DNA of 64,000 nucleotides, taken from NCBI RefSeq assembly GCF_000174015.1, contig NZ_ACFE01000002.1:399786-463785 (forward strand), read 5' to 3'. Shown here piece by piece: positions 1 to 7,954 of this stretch (positions are counted from its first letter, which is position 1; every line of letters starts with the position of its first letter). The position numbers and the translations under genes were made by a program. Below the pieces are notes generated by a model that was not told the DNA's origin, ran no database searches, and was given only the letters and a program-made list of their open reading frames with translations. This stretch comes from Lancefieldella rimae ATCC 49626 (GTDB lineage Bacteria > Actinomycetota > Coriobacteriia > Coriobacteriales > Atopobiaceae).

Positions 1-655
1 CGATATTGAGAGCCTTTTGATTCAGCAGATTGAGTTTTGCTCGACGTTGGTTTTGAATAAGACCGATCTGGTGACTGCGGAACAGTTGACGGAGCTCGAG
101 GCTCTGGTGCGCGGGCTGCAAAGAGATGCGGTCATCGTTGAGGCTCAGAATGGCAACATTCCTCTTACCGAGCTTATCAACACCGGTCGTTTTGACTTTG
201 ATAAGGCCTATGCGTCGACTGCGTGGATGAACGCAATGGAGCATCCGGAAGAGCATGAAGATCCTGAGGTGCTGGAATACGAGATTACAACCTTTGTGTA
301 CAAGCGTCGTAAACCCTTTGACCTCAAGAAACTGAATGAGTTTGTGTCCGGATGGCCAAAGAGCATCATTCGCGTGAAGGGGTCGCTGTGGGTGGCGCAA
401 GATCCCGATATGAGCTATGTGTTTGAACAGGCCGGTAAGCAGGTGCAGTTTTACGAGAACGGTCTCTTTTATGATTCCATGCCGCTTGAGGCTCGTGAAG
501 CATTGCTTGACGAGAAGCCCGAGCTGCGCGAAGACTGGGATCCCAGGCTGGGGGACCGCCAAACAAAACTCTGCTTCATCGGTCGGCACATGGACCATAA
601 AGAGCTTAAAGCCGGTTTGGATGCGTGCCTCACCGAGTATATTCCCGAAGCTTAG
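1..655 (+). CDS. COG0523/CobW-family GTPase, C-terminal part (partial at 5' edge)
   Basis: The reading frame is open from base 2, so the gene begins before the window. Visible first is the G4 guanine-specificity motif NKTD (around residue 19 of the visible part), followed by the CobW C-terminal domain ending at 655. COG0523 GTPases are metallochaperones or metal-homeostasis factors that couple GTP hydrolysis to delivery of zinc, cobalt or nickel. The Walker A and the CxCC metal-binding motif expected upstream cannot be seen. A manganese-type ABC operon lies about 2.4 kb downstream on the other strand, so metal homeostasis is a reasonable local theme, but the metal served is unknown. Family is confident; exact role is inferred. 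Confidence 0.85.
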   Translation, partial: DIESLLIQQIEFCSTLVLNKTDLVTAEQLTELEALVRGLQRDAVIVEAQNGNIPLTELINTGRFDFDKAYASTAWMNAMEHPEEHEDPEVLEYEITTFVYKRRKPFDLKKLNEFVSGWPKSIIRVKGSLWVAQDPDMSYVFEQAGKQVQFYENGLFYDSMPLEAREALLDEKPELREDWDPRLGDRQTKLCFIGRHMDHKELKAGLDACLTEYIPEA

Positions 656-682
656 GCGATACGTACGCGTAGTCGGACACAA

Positions 683-1441
683 TCAATCGTTTTCGGCAGA
701 TAGATCCTGATAGACACCACGGTTTACCAATTGCCTGACAAAATCCGTTGCGGGTTTATGGAAGATTTCGTGAGGCGTTCCATATTGCTGGATCTCTCCT
801 GCATTCATGACCAATATCTTTGTGCCAAGCTTGAGTGCTTCAGAAATATCATGAGTAACAAAGAGAATGGTAATGTGCGTTTCGTTATGGATACGCTTGA
901 TTTCTTCTTGGAGCTGATCGCGGGTAATCTCGTCAACCGCGCCAAAAGGCTCGTCCATAAGCAGAATGTCTGGCGACGCCGCAAGAGAGCGGGCAATACC
1001 TACGCGTTGTGCCTGGCCTCCGGAGAGTTCGGCAGGATAGTGATCTTTAAGCTCTTCGTCAAGACCTACGATTTGCATCCATTTGGTAACGGCATCCTTG
1101 GTTCGCTTGGTATCCTTTTTATTAAGGAGATTGGGCACATAAGCAATATTTTGTTCAACGGTCATGTGTGGGAACAAAACGCTGCCTTGGATGGCGTAGC
1201 CGATGTTTCTCCTCAGCTCAATGAGGTTCTTCTCGCGAATGTCTTCTCCATTAACAAGAACGTTTCCGCTGGTGGGCGTAGTAAGGCCATTGACCATTTT
1301 GAGAAGCGTTGTTTTGCCGCAACCCGAAGATCCAATGAACGTGACAAATTCACCTTGCTCAATCGTAAGAGACAAATCGCTGATGATGATTTTCTCGCCA
1401 TAGGCTTTGTGGATATGTTGGAATTCGATTGCAGTTGCCAT
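683..1441 (-). CDS. opuCA: Osmoprotectant (glycine betaine/choline-type) ABC transporter ATPase
   Basis: This 252-residue ABC ATPase energises import of compatible solutes at the membrane. Walker A GSSGCGKTT is near residue 36, the signature LSGGQAQRVGIARSLA near 140, Walker B ILLMDEPFGAVDE directly after it, and the switch His in FVTHD. OpuCA/ProV proteins usually carry C-terminal CBS domains to about 380 residues; this one stops after the nucleotide-binding domain, as in OpuBA-like short forms. The start has a strong AGGAGGT ribosome site. It sits 12 bases downstream of the fused permease/binding-protein gene, so the two form an operon. Solute specificity is assigned from the partner, not from this subunit. 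Confidence 0.9.
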   Translation of the reverse strand: MATAIEFQHIHKAYGEKIIISDLSLTIEQGEFVTFIGSSGCGKTTLLKMVNGLTTPTSGNVLVNGEDIREKNLIELRRNIGYAIQGSVLFPHMTVEQNIAYVPNLLNKKDTKRTKDAVTKWMQIVGLDEELKDHYPAELSGGQAQRVGIARSLAASPDILLMDEPFGAVDEITRDQLQEEIKRIHNETHITILFVTHDISEALKLGTKILVMNAGEIQQYGTPHEIFHKPATDFVRQLVNRGVYQDLSAEND

Positions 1442-1453
1442 GGGTATTACCTC

Positions 1454-2995
1454 CTACACGAGACCCTTGGACACAAGGTATTCATGGGCCACGTCTTTGG
1501 GCTCCCTGCCGTTGGTTTCAACTTCGTAATTCATACGAGCCATGTCCTCGTTGGTGATGGTGTTGGTAAGGCTGTCGAGAAGATCCTTGAGCTCAGGATG
1601 TTTTTGCAAGACCTCGCTTCGCACTACATTACCTGCCTGATATGAGGCAAAGAAGTGGCGATCATCTTTTAGAACGACGACATTGGCAGTATTGAGTTTA
1701 CCGTCAGTAGTAAAGACTATCATGGCGTCGATCTTTCCTTGGCTCATGGCTTCATATTTAAGACCGATGTCTAAATCAACGGTCTTTTTGAAGGTCATTC
1801 CATATGCTGTGCAAAGGGCGGTATATCCATCTTCGCGTTCAAAGAAGTCATATTCTCCGCCAAAGGTAAGTTGGTCTGAGACGCGCGCAAGATCGGAATA
1901 GGTTTGCAGGTTATATTTTTGGGCAATGTCTTTCCTGACGGCAAGGCCAAAGGTGTTCTCAAATCCGTACATACCTAACCAGTCCATATTGTATTTTTGC
2001 TGGTATTCGCTCTGAAGTTGTGAGAACTTGTCGTTGGAATAGAAATCGGCATTTTTCAGGACCAGGTTCCATCCGGTACCCGTATATTCCGGATAGATGT
2101 CGAACGAGCCCTTCTCCATTCCGGGCTGAATGTTTGAAGTACCGCCACCGACTCCCTGCGTAAGATTTACTTTGAGGTTTGTTTTGTGTTCGATGAGTTC
2201 TTTGAGTGCCTCGCCAAGTATGTATTGTTCAGTCATTGGTTTGGTTGCAATGTTGATAGTTTCTTTCTGACCAAAAGGTAAAAAGAGCGCAACAGCAGCG
2301 ATGGCAGCAAGGACAATACCCATAATACCTGCAATTTTATTATGCCCGTGAGCCTCGGCGCTTCTGAGCTTCATGCGCTTTTCGATACATCCAAGCAAAA
2401 AATCTACGGTTAAGGCGAGAAAGGCAATAAGGAGGCTGCCGTCCATGGTCATAGCCGAGTTATTGGTGGTAATGCCGCGATAAATGGCAACGCCCAAGCC
2501 TCCCGCTCCGATGAAGGATGCAATACCGCCAAGCGCAATGGTCATGACGGTCATACTGCGGATGCCTGACATAATAACGGGAAGTGCCAGAGGAATTTTG
2601 ATTTTGACAAGCGTTTGTAGGGTGGTACTACCCATACCTTCGGCAGCTTCAACGAGCAGCGGATCAATGTTGGTAAGTCCGGTGTGCGTATTGATAACCA
2701 TGGGAAGCAGAGCATAAACCGTTAGGGCAATGACGGCGGTGGCGTTGCCGATCCCTGAGAACGGGATCAAAAAACCAAGCATGGAGATGGACGGGATGGT
2801 GTAGAGGAAGTTAATGACGGCAAGCGTGGGCTTTGCAGTTCTTTGAAAGTGGCTTATGAGAATGCCGGTTATACCACCTACGATGATGGCAATAACAACT
2901 GCCGCAAAAGAGATCTTGATATGTTCAAGAAGCAGTCCACCAAAGAAATCCCAGCGAGAGGTAAGGAGTGCCCACATGTTTTGCAACATACTCAT
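1454..2995 (-). CDS. Osmoprotectant ABC transporter, fused permease and substrate-binding protein
   Basis: The N-terminal half is a BPD_transp_1 permease with several membrane segments and the ATPase-docking EAA loop (EAAEGMGSTTLQTL). After a further membrane segment around residue 220, the C-terminal half is an OpuAC/ProX-like solute-binding domain exposed outside the cell (for example SFDIYPEYTGTGWN). Fused permease-receptor proteins of this type are known for glycine betaine, choline and carnitine uptake in Gram-positive bacteria. I place the start at the ATG at 2995, which has GGAG eight bases upstream, rather than the ATG at 3025, which lacks a ribosome site and falls in the loop of a hairpin. 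The ATPase gene follows immediately. Together they make a complete two-gene importer. Confidence 0.88.
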   Translation of the reverse strand: MSMLQNMWALLTSRWDFFGGLLLEHIKISFAAVVIAIIVGGITGILISHFQRTAKPTLAVINFLYTIPSISMLGFLIPFSGIGNATAVIALTVYALLPMVINTHTGLTNIDPLLVEAAEGMGSTTLQTLVKIKIPLALPVIMSGIRSMTVMTIALGGIASFIGAGGLGVAIYRGITTNNSAMTMDGSLLIAFLALTVDFLLGCIEKRMKLRSAEAHGHNKIAGIMGIVLAAIAAVALFLPFGQKETINIATKPMTEQYILGEALKELIEHKTNLKVNLTQGVGGGTSNIQPGMEKGSFDIYPEYTGTGWNLVLKNADFYSNDKFSQLQSEYQQKYNMDWLGMYGFENTFGLAVRKDIAQKYNLQTYSDLARVSDQLTFGGEYDFFEREDGYTALCTAYGMTFKKTVDLDIGLKYEAMSQGKIDAMIVFTTDGKLNTANVVVLKDDRHFFASYQAGNVVRSEVLQKHPELKDLLDSLTNTITNEDMARMNYEVETNGREPKDVAHEYLVSKGLV

Positions 2996-3013
2996 GCTAG
3001 TCTCCACGTTAAA

Positions 3014-3045
3014 GACCTGGTTCATCTGATGATGTAAACCAGGTC
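3014..3045. terminator. Hairpin between the Mn-transport and osmoprotectant genes
   Basis: Inverted arms GACCTGGTT (3014-3022) and AACCAGGTC (3037-3045) enclose a 14-base loop. Read on the plus strand a T-run follows; read on the minus strand, the direction of both neighbouring operons, only three T follow. It is therefore a weak terminator or attenuator for read-through from the metal transporter genes. The upstream candidate ATG at 3025 lies in its loop. Confidence 0.55.
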
Positions 3046-3087
3046 GAGGTTTTTATCGTGATATGTCCTTACCCGGATGGGAGCTTT

Positions 3088-3906
3088 CTAAACGCGCGCT
3101 ACAGAAGGCAGACTCTTGATAACAAAAATAATGCAAAAGATGATTCCAAGGGTGAGGCCGATCATGCCGCCGGATGAGGCGTCGAAATAGTAGCTGCCGG
3201 TAATGCCTACAAGCACGCTCACGATGGCAATAAGCGGGGAGATCCACAGCATGTGGCGCATGCGGCTCGTAAGGAGACGCGCACACGCTCCCGGGACGAT
3301 TAAAAGCGAAACGGAGAGAATGACGCCTACTGCCTGCAGTGATATCACGATAGCCAGCGCAAGGGCAACAAGCAAAAGCGAAGTCAACCACCGCACGGAA
3401 AGCCCGATTGCCTGTGCATGGGTAGGATCGAATGCCAAGAGCGTGAGGTCTCTGTTTTTAAGTACAAGAACAAGCGCGATGGGAAGGCCGATGAGAAGTA
3501 CCTGCAGCATGTCGGGAACCGTGACGCCCAGCAAGTTGCCAAAGAGGATGTGTGAAAGGTTGATTTGGCTGGGTACCTTGGATATCAGGACGGTGCCGAG
3601 AGCAAAAAACGTTGTAAAGACGATGCCTATGGCTGTGTCCGGTTTGACAATCTGGCTCTTCTTGACCTGTCCAACCAGTATGACCGTAATAAGTGCAAAA
3701 ACCAGAGCACCCACCAGGTACGGCAGCCCCAAAAGATGAGAAATGACTACGCCGGGAAGAATGGAGTGCGAAATGGCGTCTCCCATCAGCGACCATCCCA
3801 TATGCGTAATCCAGCAGCTCAAAAGGCCGCATACGAGTGCGGTGGCAAGGCCCGTTACCAAGGCGCGCTGCATGAACGCGTATTTGAGGATTTCGATCTC
3901 AGGCAT
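3088..3906 (-). CDS. Manganese/zinc/iron-type ABC transporter permease (ABC-3 family)
   Basis: This 272-residue polytopic membrane protein has the ABC-3 (ZnuB/MntB/PsaC) pattern: hydrophobic helices throughout and the conserved early stretch GDAISHSILPGVV. It forms the channel of a divalent-metal importer with the ATPase and lipoprotein encoded just upstream. Its ATG (3906) overlaps the end of the ATPase gene by eight bases, indicating translational coupling. Manganese is preferred as the substrate because of the ligands seen in the binding lipoprotein. It is the last gene of a three-gene operon transcribed from about 5.65 kb. Confidence 0.93.
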   Translation of the reverse strand: MPEIEILKYAFMQRALVTGLATALVCGLLSCWITHMGWSLMGDAISHSILPGVVISHLLGLPYLVGALVFALITVILVGQVKKSQIVKPDTAIGIVFTTFFALGTVLISKVPSQINLSHILFGNLLGVTVPDMLQVLLIGLPIALVLVLKNRDLTLLAFDPTHAQAIGLSVRWLTSLLLVALALAIVISLQAVGVILSVSLLIVPGACARLLTSRMRHMLWISPLIAIVSVLVGITGSYYFDASSGGMIGLTLGIIFCIIFVIKSLPSVARV

Positions 3907-4651
3907 GGGGCACCTCCTCGATATGTCCGTGTTCGCTAAGTCCCAGGCTGGCGAGAAGTTCCGTGCTTCTCAAAACGTCGGATGCAAGACCCTGGGCGGT
4001 TATCGTCTTGTTGATAACCAGACAATCCTGGAAATTCTCCCGGGCCGAATGGATGTCGTGGATGGAAACAAGCAGCGTGCGTCCCTCTTCTGCAAGAAGG
4101 CGGAGCTGCTGGGTGATAATTGCTTCGGATTTTGCATCGACTCCGGCAAACGGTTCGTCCAGCAGCAAAAGCTCGGCTTTCTGGGCAATGCCGCGTGCCA
4201 CAAAAACGCGCTTACGTTGTCCGCCGGAAAGCTGTGAAAGCGGTCGGTCTATCAGCTCCAAAAGCCCTACTCGCCCCAAAGCCTGAGCTACGAGTGTGCG
4301 ATCTTCTTGCGAAGGAACGCGGAACCAGCCCTGATGGCAGTAGCGCCCCTGCATAACCACGTCCTCCACCAATAGCGGAAACGAGGCGTCGATGGCTTCT
4401 GTTTGCGGTACGTATCCAATGAGTCCCTGGCGACGCGCTTCGCGGAAGGGCCGCCCGTTCCACGTGATGGACCCGCTGAAAGGAATGAGTTCCATCAGAG
4501 CTTTAAACAGCGTTGATTTGCCGGCTCCGTTGACGCCCACCAGAGCGCAGAGCCTGCCGCTTTTGAGCGTGAAGGTGATGTCGTGGATGACGGGTGTTTT
4601 GTCTTGGCTTCCCTCATACCAGGCGGATACCTCTGAAACGTTAAGTGACAT
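3899..4651 (-). CDS. Manganese/zinc/iron-type ABC transporter ATP-binding protein
   Basis: This 250-residue ABC ATPase has Walker A GVNGAGKST near residue 38, signature LSGGQRKRVFVARGIA, Walker B LLLLDEPFAGVD and switch His in VSIHD. I start it at the ATG at 4651, two bases after the stop of the binding-protein gene. The open frame extends another 101 codons upstream, but that extension overlaps the binding-protein gene and is not like any ABC protein. The gene overlaps the permease by eight bases. Close packing of all three genes supports one transcript and a stoichiometric metal importer. Confidence 0.93.
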   Translation of the reverse strand: MSLNVSEVSAWYEGSQDKTPVIHDITFTLKSGRLCALVGVNGAGKSTLFKALMELIPFSGSITWNGRPFREARRQGLIGYVPQTEAIDASFPLLVEDVVMQGRYCHQGWFRVPSQEDRTLVAQALGRVGLLELIDRPLSQLSGGQRKRVFVARGIAQKAELLLLDEPFAGVDAKSEAIITQQLRLLAEEGRTLLVSIHDIHSARENFQDCLVINKTITAQGLASDVLRSTELLASLGLSEHGHIEEVPHA

Positions 4652-4652
4652 G

Positions 4653-5618
4653 TTAGTTCGCGCTCTTTCCCGTAAGTCCTTCAACAATGACATCCGCATC
4701 GTGTTTAAGAAGGTCAAGATACGTGGGTACCGGTCCTTCTGCTTCGGAAAGGGAATCCACATAGAGCATGTGAGCCTCATCCGTCTTGAGAATGGCCCCT
4801 GTTTCGTCGGCGACTTGCTGCATGGCTTTGGGGCTGACGGTCGATTCGCAGAAGACGGAGCGTACCTGCTGTTTTTTGACCTCTTCAACCACCTTTGCAA
4901 TCTGCTGCGGAGTACCTTCCTCGGACGCGTTGACCGGCCAAAGGTAGATCTCATTCAAACTGGTATCGCGGCAAAGATACGAGAAAGCTCCTTCGCACGT
5001 TACTAGCGTGCGTTGGTTTTGAGGCAGGGAAGAGAGTTCTTCCGTGAGATCCGAGGAGATCTTTTGAAGTTTGCCCTTGTATGTCTCGCCGTTTTTTGCA
5101 AAGTCATCCGCATGATCGGGAACCAAAGCACTCAAGCCCTTTACGATGTTGTCAACGTAGATTTGGCCATTTGCGGGAGACATCCATGCGTGTGGATTGG
5201 CTTCTCCCGCATACTCTCCTTCGGAGATGTTCATGGGAGTGACCCCTTGGCTCAGGTCTACGCGCTCGGCTGTTGAGTCGGCGACAAAACGCTCAAACCA
5301 GCGCTCAAGTCCAAGACCGTTGTTGAGGATCAGATTGGCTTTCTGGGCAAGCTTAAGGTCTTCGGGCGTTGGTTCGTAATCGTGAATCTCCGCTCCTGCC
5401 TTTGTGATGGATTGCACGTCGCAAAAGTCGCCCGCAATATTTGCAGCCATGTCTTGGATGACCGTGAACGTGGTAAGTACGAGCGGCTTTTTTACTTCTT
5501 TCGACTCAGGAGTGGGAGAGGTATTGTTTGTGCAGCCTGCAAGAGACGCAGTGGCTAAGGTGCCGAGAAGAGCTATGGCTTGTCGGCGTGTAAAAGATGA
5601 TGCTGAGAAACGGTACAT
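4653..5618 (-). CDS. mntA: Metal-binding lipoprotein of Mn/Fe-type ABC importer (PsaA/MntA-like)
   Basis: This 321-residue cluster A-I solute-binding protein captures the metal outside the cell. The N-terminus carries twin arginines (TRRQ, residues 10-13), a hydrophobic core and the lipobox LAGC with the lipidated Cys at 29. Candidate metal ligands are His in EIHDYEPTP, His in NPHAWMSP, Glu in TCEGAFSYL and Asp in LYVDSL. A Glu in the third position, rather than His, matches Mn/Fe receptors of the PsaA type more than ZnuA, and the following EEGTP stretch also resembles PsaA. An AT-rich promoter with a palindromic operator precedes it. Metal choice is inferred from ligands, not measured. Confidence 0.88.
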   Translation of the reverse strand: MYRFSASSFTRRQAIALLGTLATASLAGCTNNTSPTPESKEVKKPLVLTTFTVIQDMAANIAGDFCDVQSITKAGAEIHDYEPTPEDLKLAQKANLILNNGLGLERWFERFVADSTAERVDLSQGVTPMNISEGEYAGEANPHAWMSPANGQIYVDNIVKGLSALVPDHADDFAKNGETYKGKLQKISSDLTEELSSLPQNQRTLVTCEGAFSYLCRDTSLNEIYLWPVNASEEGTPQQIAKVVEEVKKQQVRSVFCESTVSPKAMQQVADETGAILKTDEAHMLYVDSLSEAEGPVPTYLDLLKHDADVIVEGLTGKSAN

Positions 5619-5654
5619 GTAAACCTCTTTTCCGATGTGTTGTTTGTCAACGTC

Positions 5655-5686
5655 ATTCTAGTCCATAGAGTTAGCCTTGTCTAACT
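5655..5686 (-). promoter_or_regulatory. Promoter with DtxR/MntR-type operator of the manganese operon
   Basis: An 18-bp site at 5669-5686 has perfect outer arms AGTTAG...CTAACT, similar in form to DtxR/IdeR/MntR boxes. A plausible -35 (TAGACA, 5683-5678) lies inside it, 17 bases from a -10 TAGAAT (5660-5655). Overlap of operator and -35 fits repression when metal is plentiful. The regulator gene is not in this window. Confidence 0.7.
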
Positions 5687-5798
5687 ATTTTTGTTTCAAT
5701 TAAAAACTGCCTGAACGAGCGCCGTATTGGTTGAACTTTGTAGTGCTGCCAGGGCTCTAGGGCTACCAGAGCTACCGGAACTTTGTAGTGCTGCTAGC

Positions 5799-5957
5799 GC
5801 TGCCAAAAATGCGCCAAGTATGGCTTGGATTACCATACTTACTGCAAGTTTGGTATATATAGACCATACTTGCTGCAAGTATGGCAAATCGTGCTCAACT
5901 TGCTGCAAGTTTGGCAGCGCTATTCCAGTAGCACTAACTTGGCGTATTTTCGGCAGC
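5799..5957. repeat. Family A palindromic array, copy 1
   Basis: The ends are inverted: GCTGCCAAAAATGCGCCAAG on the left and, in reverse complement, GCTGCCGAAAATACGCCAAG on the right. Between them are three near-palindromic units built on ACTTGCTGCAAGT, starting 31 and 30 bases apart. Just to the left, GAACTTTGTAGTGCTGC occurs twice (about 5734 and 5779). It lies in the divergent gap between the manganese operon and the sirtuin gene, with no credible coding potential. Confidence 0.85.
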
Positions 5958-6061
5958 GCTGTTCCGGAACATCAATCAAATTGCCCTCTGAAGCAGGGTT
6001 CTGCCGTTGAGGTGTATTGGTATATGCTTGGGTATAAACGTGTGTGGAGTCAGGGGGTGGC

Positions 6062-6958
6062 ATGAGCGATATGGCCAAAAGATACGACGAGTACGATACA
6101 ACTGAAAAACAGGCTGCAGACAGTGCCATACAACAGCTCAAACGATGGATTGATGGGGCGTCTCATCTTGTCTTTTTTGGAGGAGCCGGTGTTTCCACGG
6201 AAAGCGGTATTCCTGACTTCAGAGGAAAGAACGGATTGTATCGCCAAGGCGGGATCAAAGTCGGTGCTATGACCGTTGGCTGTAACGCTTCAGGCGGAGA
6301 AGCTTCTTTTGACTCCGGTAACGATGCACTTGTTGATCCGGAAGCCGAATCCTTGGGACATACGGGAGAAGAGCCTGACTTTACCCTTGAGGAGATCTTC
6401 TCGCGTGACGTGTTTGACGATACTCCCGAGGCGTATTACACCTATTTCAGAAATTCTCACCACCTTGGTGAGGCAAAGCCCAACATTACCCACCGTAAGC
6501 TGGCCGAGTGGGAACGCGCGGGCAAGCTTTTGGCGATAATAACGCAAAACATTGACGGACTCCATCAGGCCGCCGGCTCCAAGAAGGTGTTTGAGCTGCA
6601 TGGTAACGAGATTCGGTTTTACTGCTCCGATTGCAGACATGCGTATACGTTAGATGAGGTGGAGGCCTCTTCGGCGCTGGTACCGCTGTGTTCATGCGGA
6701 GGGGTTATCAGGCCGGACATTGTGTTTTACGGCGAGGGCCTCAACATGAATGTCTTTTACGGTGCGCTTGAGGCCATTGCCGCCGCTGACGTGTTGATTG
6801 TTGCGGGCAGCTCGCTGGTGGTGTATCCGGCAGCCGGTCTTCTCGACTATTACACGGGGGAGCGGATGGTTATTATTAACGATATGCCAACTCCGTATGA
6901 CAGAAGAGCCAATCTGGTGATTCGCCGTAAGATCGGAGAGGTTTTTTCGCAACTTTAG
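6062..6958 (+). CDS. Sir2-family NAD-dependent protein deacylase (sirtuin) with insertion
   Basis: Sirtuins remove acyl groups from protein lysines using NAD. Visible are GAGVSTESGIPDFRGKNGLY (residues 41-60), the NAD/catalytic stretch NIDGLHQAAG followed by the catalytic His in ELHGN, and a zinc site CSDC...CSC. The start is the ATG at 6062, preceded by GGGGGTGG; a GTG at 6044 is possible but has no better site. At 298 residues it is longer than most bacterial sirtuins (about 240), because roughly 45 acidic, low-complexity residues (about 65-110) are inserted between the NGLY motif and the next conserved helix. It appears to be a single-gene unit. Confidence 0.93.
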   Translation: MSDMAKRYDEYDTTEKQAADSAIQQLKRWIDGASHLVFFGGAGVSTESGIPDFRGKNGLYRQGGIKVGAMTVGCNASGGEASFDSGNDALVDPEAESLGHTGEEPDFTLEEIFSRDVFDDTPEAYYTYFRNSHHLGEAKPNITHRKLAEWERAGKLLAIITQNIDGLHQAAGSKKVFELHGNEIRFYCSDCRHAYTLDEVEASSALVPLCSCGGVIRPDIVFYGEGLNMNVFYGALEAIAAADVLIVAGSSLVVYPAAGLLDYYTGERMVIINDMPTPYDRRANLVIRRKIGEVFSQL

Positions 6959-7016
6959 CGGTATGCGAGGATGTAGGCTTTAAGTGAGAAGCACCGGTCG
7001 GCATAAATAAAAAAAT

Positions 7017-7047
7017 AGGCATTTATGCTTTTATAGATGCCTGTTTT
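7017..7047 (+). terminator. Terminator-like hairpin after the sirtuin gene
   Basis: Arms AGGCATTTAT and ATAGATGCCT (one mismatch) close a short loop and are followed by GTTTTC. The position, 60 bases past the sirtuin stop, suits a rho-independent terminator, although the T-run is weak. Confidence 0.5.
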
Positions 7048-7147
7048 CGGCTAGTATAGACGCCGTTGTTTAAGCGGTTCTTTAGGCTTCTAATCACTTC
7101 TTAACGTAAGTTAAAAAATGACTGAAAGGCGCGGAGCCGCGTAGGTT

Positions 7148-7169
7148 CTGTGGCCGATATCAGCCACAG
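7148..7169. promoter_or_regulatory. 22-bp palindrome upstream of the SDR gene
   Basis: CTGTGGC and GCCACAG are perfect arms around a GATATC centre, with a single mismatched pair overall. It ends 23 bases before the SDR start codon and overlaps the expected 5' untranslated region. It could be an operator for a sugar-responsive regulator or an mRNA hairpin. No regulator gene is adjacent. Confidence 0.5.
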
Positions 7170-7192
7170 CTGAATGTTGAGGAGTGGGACGT

Positions 7193-7945
7193 ATGGCATT
7201 TGATTTCACCGGAAAAATTGCGCTGGTTACCGGCGGCTCTGCGGGCATTGGCGCAGAGATTTCCAAGGGCATCGTTGCGGGCGGCGGCCATGTGGTGGTT
7301 TGCGCTCGTAATGAAGAGACAGGCAAGAAGTTTGTCGAGGAGCTTGGAGAAGGAAACTACTTCTATAAGATGGACATCTCCGATGCCGAGGGTGTTAAGG
7401 CTACTATCGCAAAGATCCTTAAAGAGGTCGGCGACGTCTCCGTCCTTATCAACAATGCAGGACGAATCAGCTCTGTTCAGTTTGACCAGGTAGACGATGC
7501 AGAGTGGAACAACACCATCAACACCAACCTTACCGGCACCTATAACGTGACGCACGCTCTTTGGCAGCATTTTAAGGATCGCGGTGGCGCACGTATCGTG
7601 AACGTCTCTTCCGTCGCAGGTAAGATTGGCGGCGGCCTGCTGGGAACCGTTGCCTACGCTTCCTCCAAAGCGGGAGTCAACGGCTTCACCAAGGCTATTG
7701 CCAAAGAAGGCGGCAAGTTTGGTATTTCCTGCAATGCCGTTTGCCCTTCTTTCACCATTACCGACATGACCGATGCACTTTCCAATGATCCCGAGAAGTA
7801 CAAGAAAGTCGTCGGCATCATTCCTCTGGGACGTCCTGCTCAGGCATCCGAGCCAGCACAGATGGTCCTCTTCTTTGCATCTGACCTTGCCAGCTTTGTC
7901 AACGGAGAAGTTGGCGACTGCGACGGCGGAATCGTGATGGACTAG
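7193..7945 (+). CDS. Short-chain dehydrogenase/reductase
   Basis: This 250-residue classical SDR has the cofactor glycine motif TGGSAGIG (residues 13-20), the structural NNAG, a catalytic Ser in NVSSVAG and the catalytic YASSK. It would oxidise or reduce a hydroxyl/keto group with NAD(P). The ATG at 7193 has GAGGAG upstream, better than the GTG at 7184. It is followed within ten bases by a KdgT-family permease, and the SDR family includes KduD (2-deoxygluconate/keto-deoxyuronate dehydrogenase), so keto-deoxy sugar metabolism is a reasonable guess. FabG-like activity is the alternative. Family certain, substrate unknown. Confidence 0.85.
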   Translation: MAFDFTGKIALVTGGSAGIGAEISKGIVAGGGHVVVCARNEETGKKFVEELGEGNYFYKMDISDAEGVKATIAKILKEVGDVSVLINNAGRISSVQFDQVDDAEWNNTINTNLTGTYNVTHALWQHFKDRGGARIVNVSSVAGKIGGGLLGTVAYASSKAGVNGFTKAIAKEGGKFGISCNAVCPSFTITDMTDALSNDPEKYKKVVGIIPLGRPAQASEPAQMVLFFASDLASFVNGEVGDCDGGIVMD

Positions 7946-7954
7946 GTGAGACTT

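Noticed and set aside
731..1645. 304-codon plus-strand frame opposite the osmoprotectant ATPase
   Set aside because: It is antisense to a clear ABC ATPase, has no ribosome site and no recognisable domain.
4652..4954. N-terminal 101-residue extension of the Mn transporter ATPase
   Set aside because: It overlaps the binding-protein gene in another frame and is basic and non-homologous; the ATG at 4651 fits the family start.
5696..5908. 70-codon minus-strand frame in the gap before the sirtuin gene
   Set aside because: It reads through repeat units and has low-complexity Ala/Leu/Ser composition; no ribosome site.
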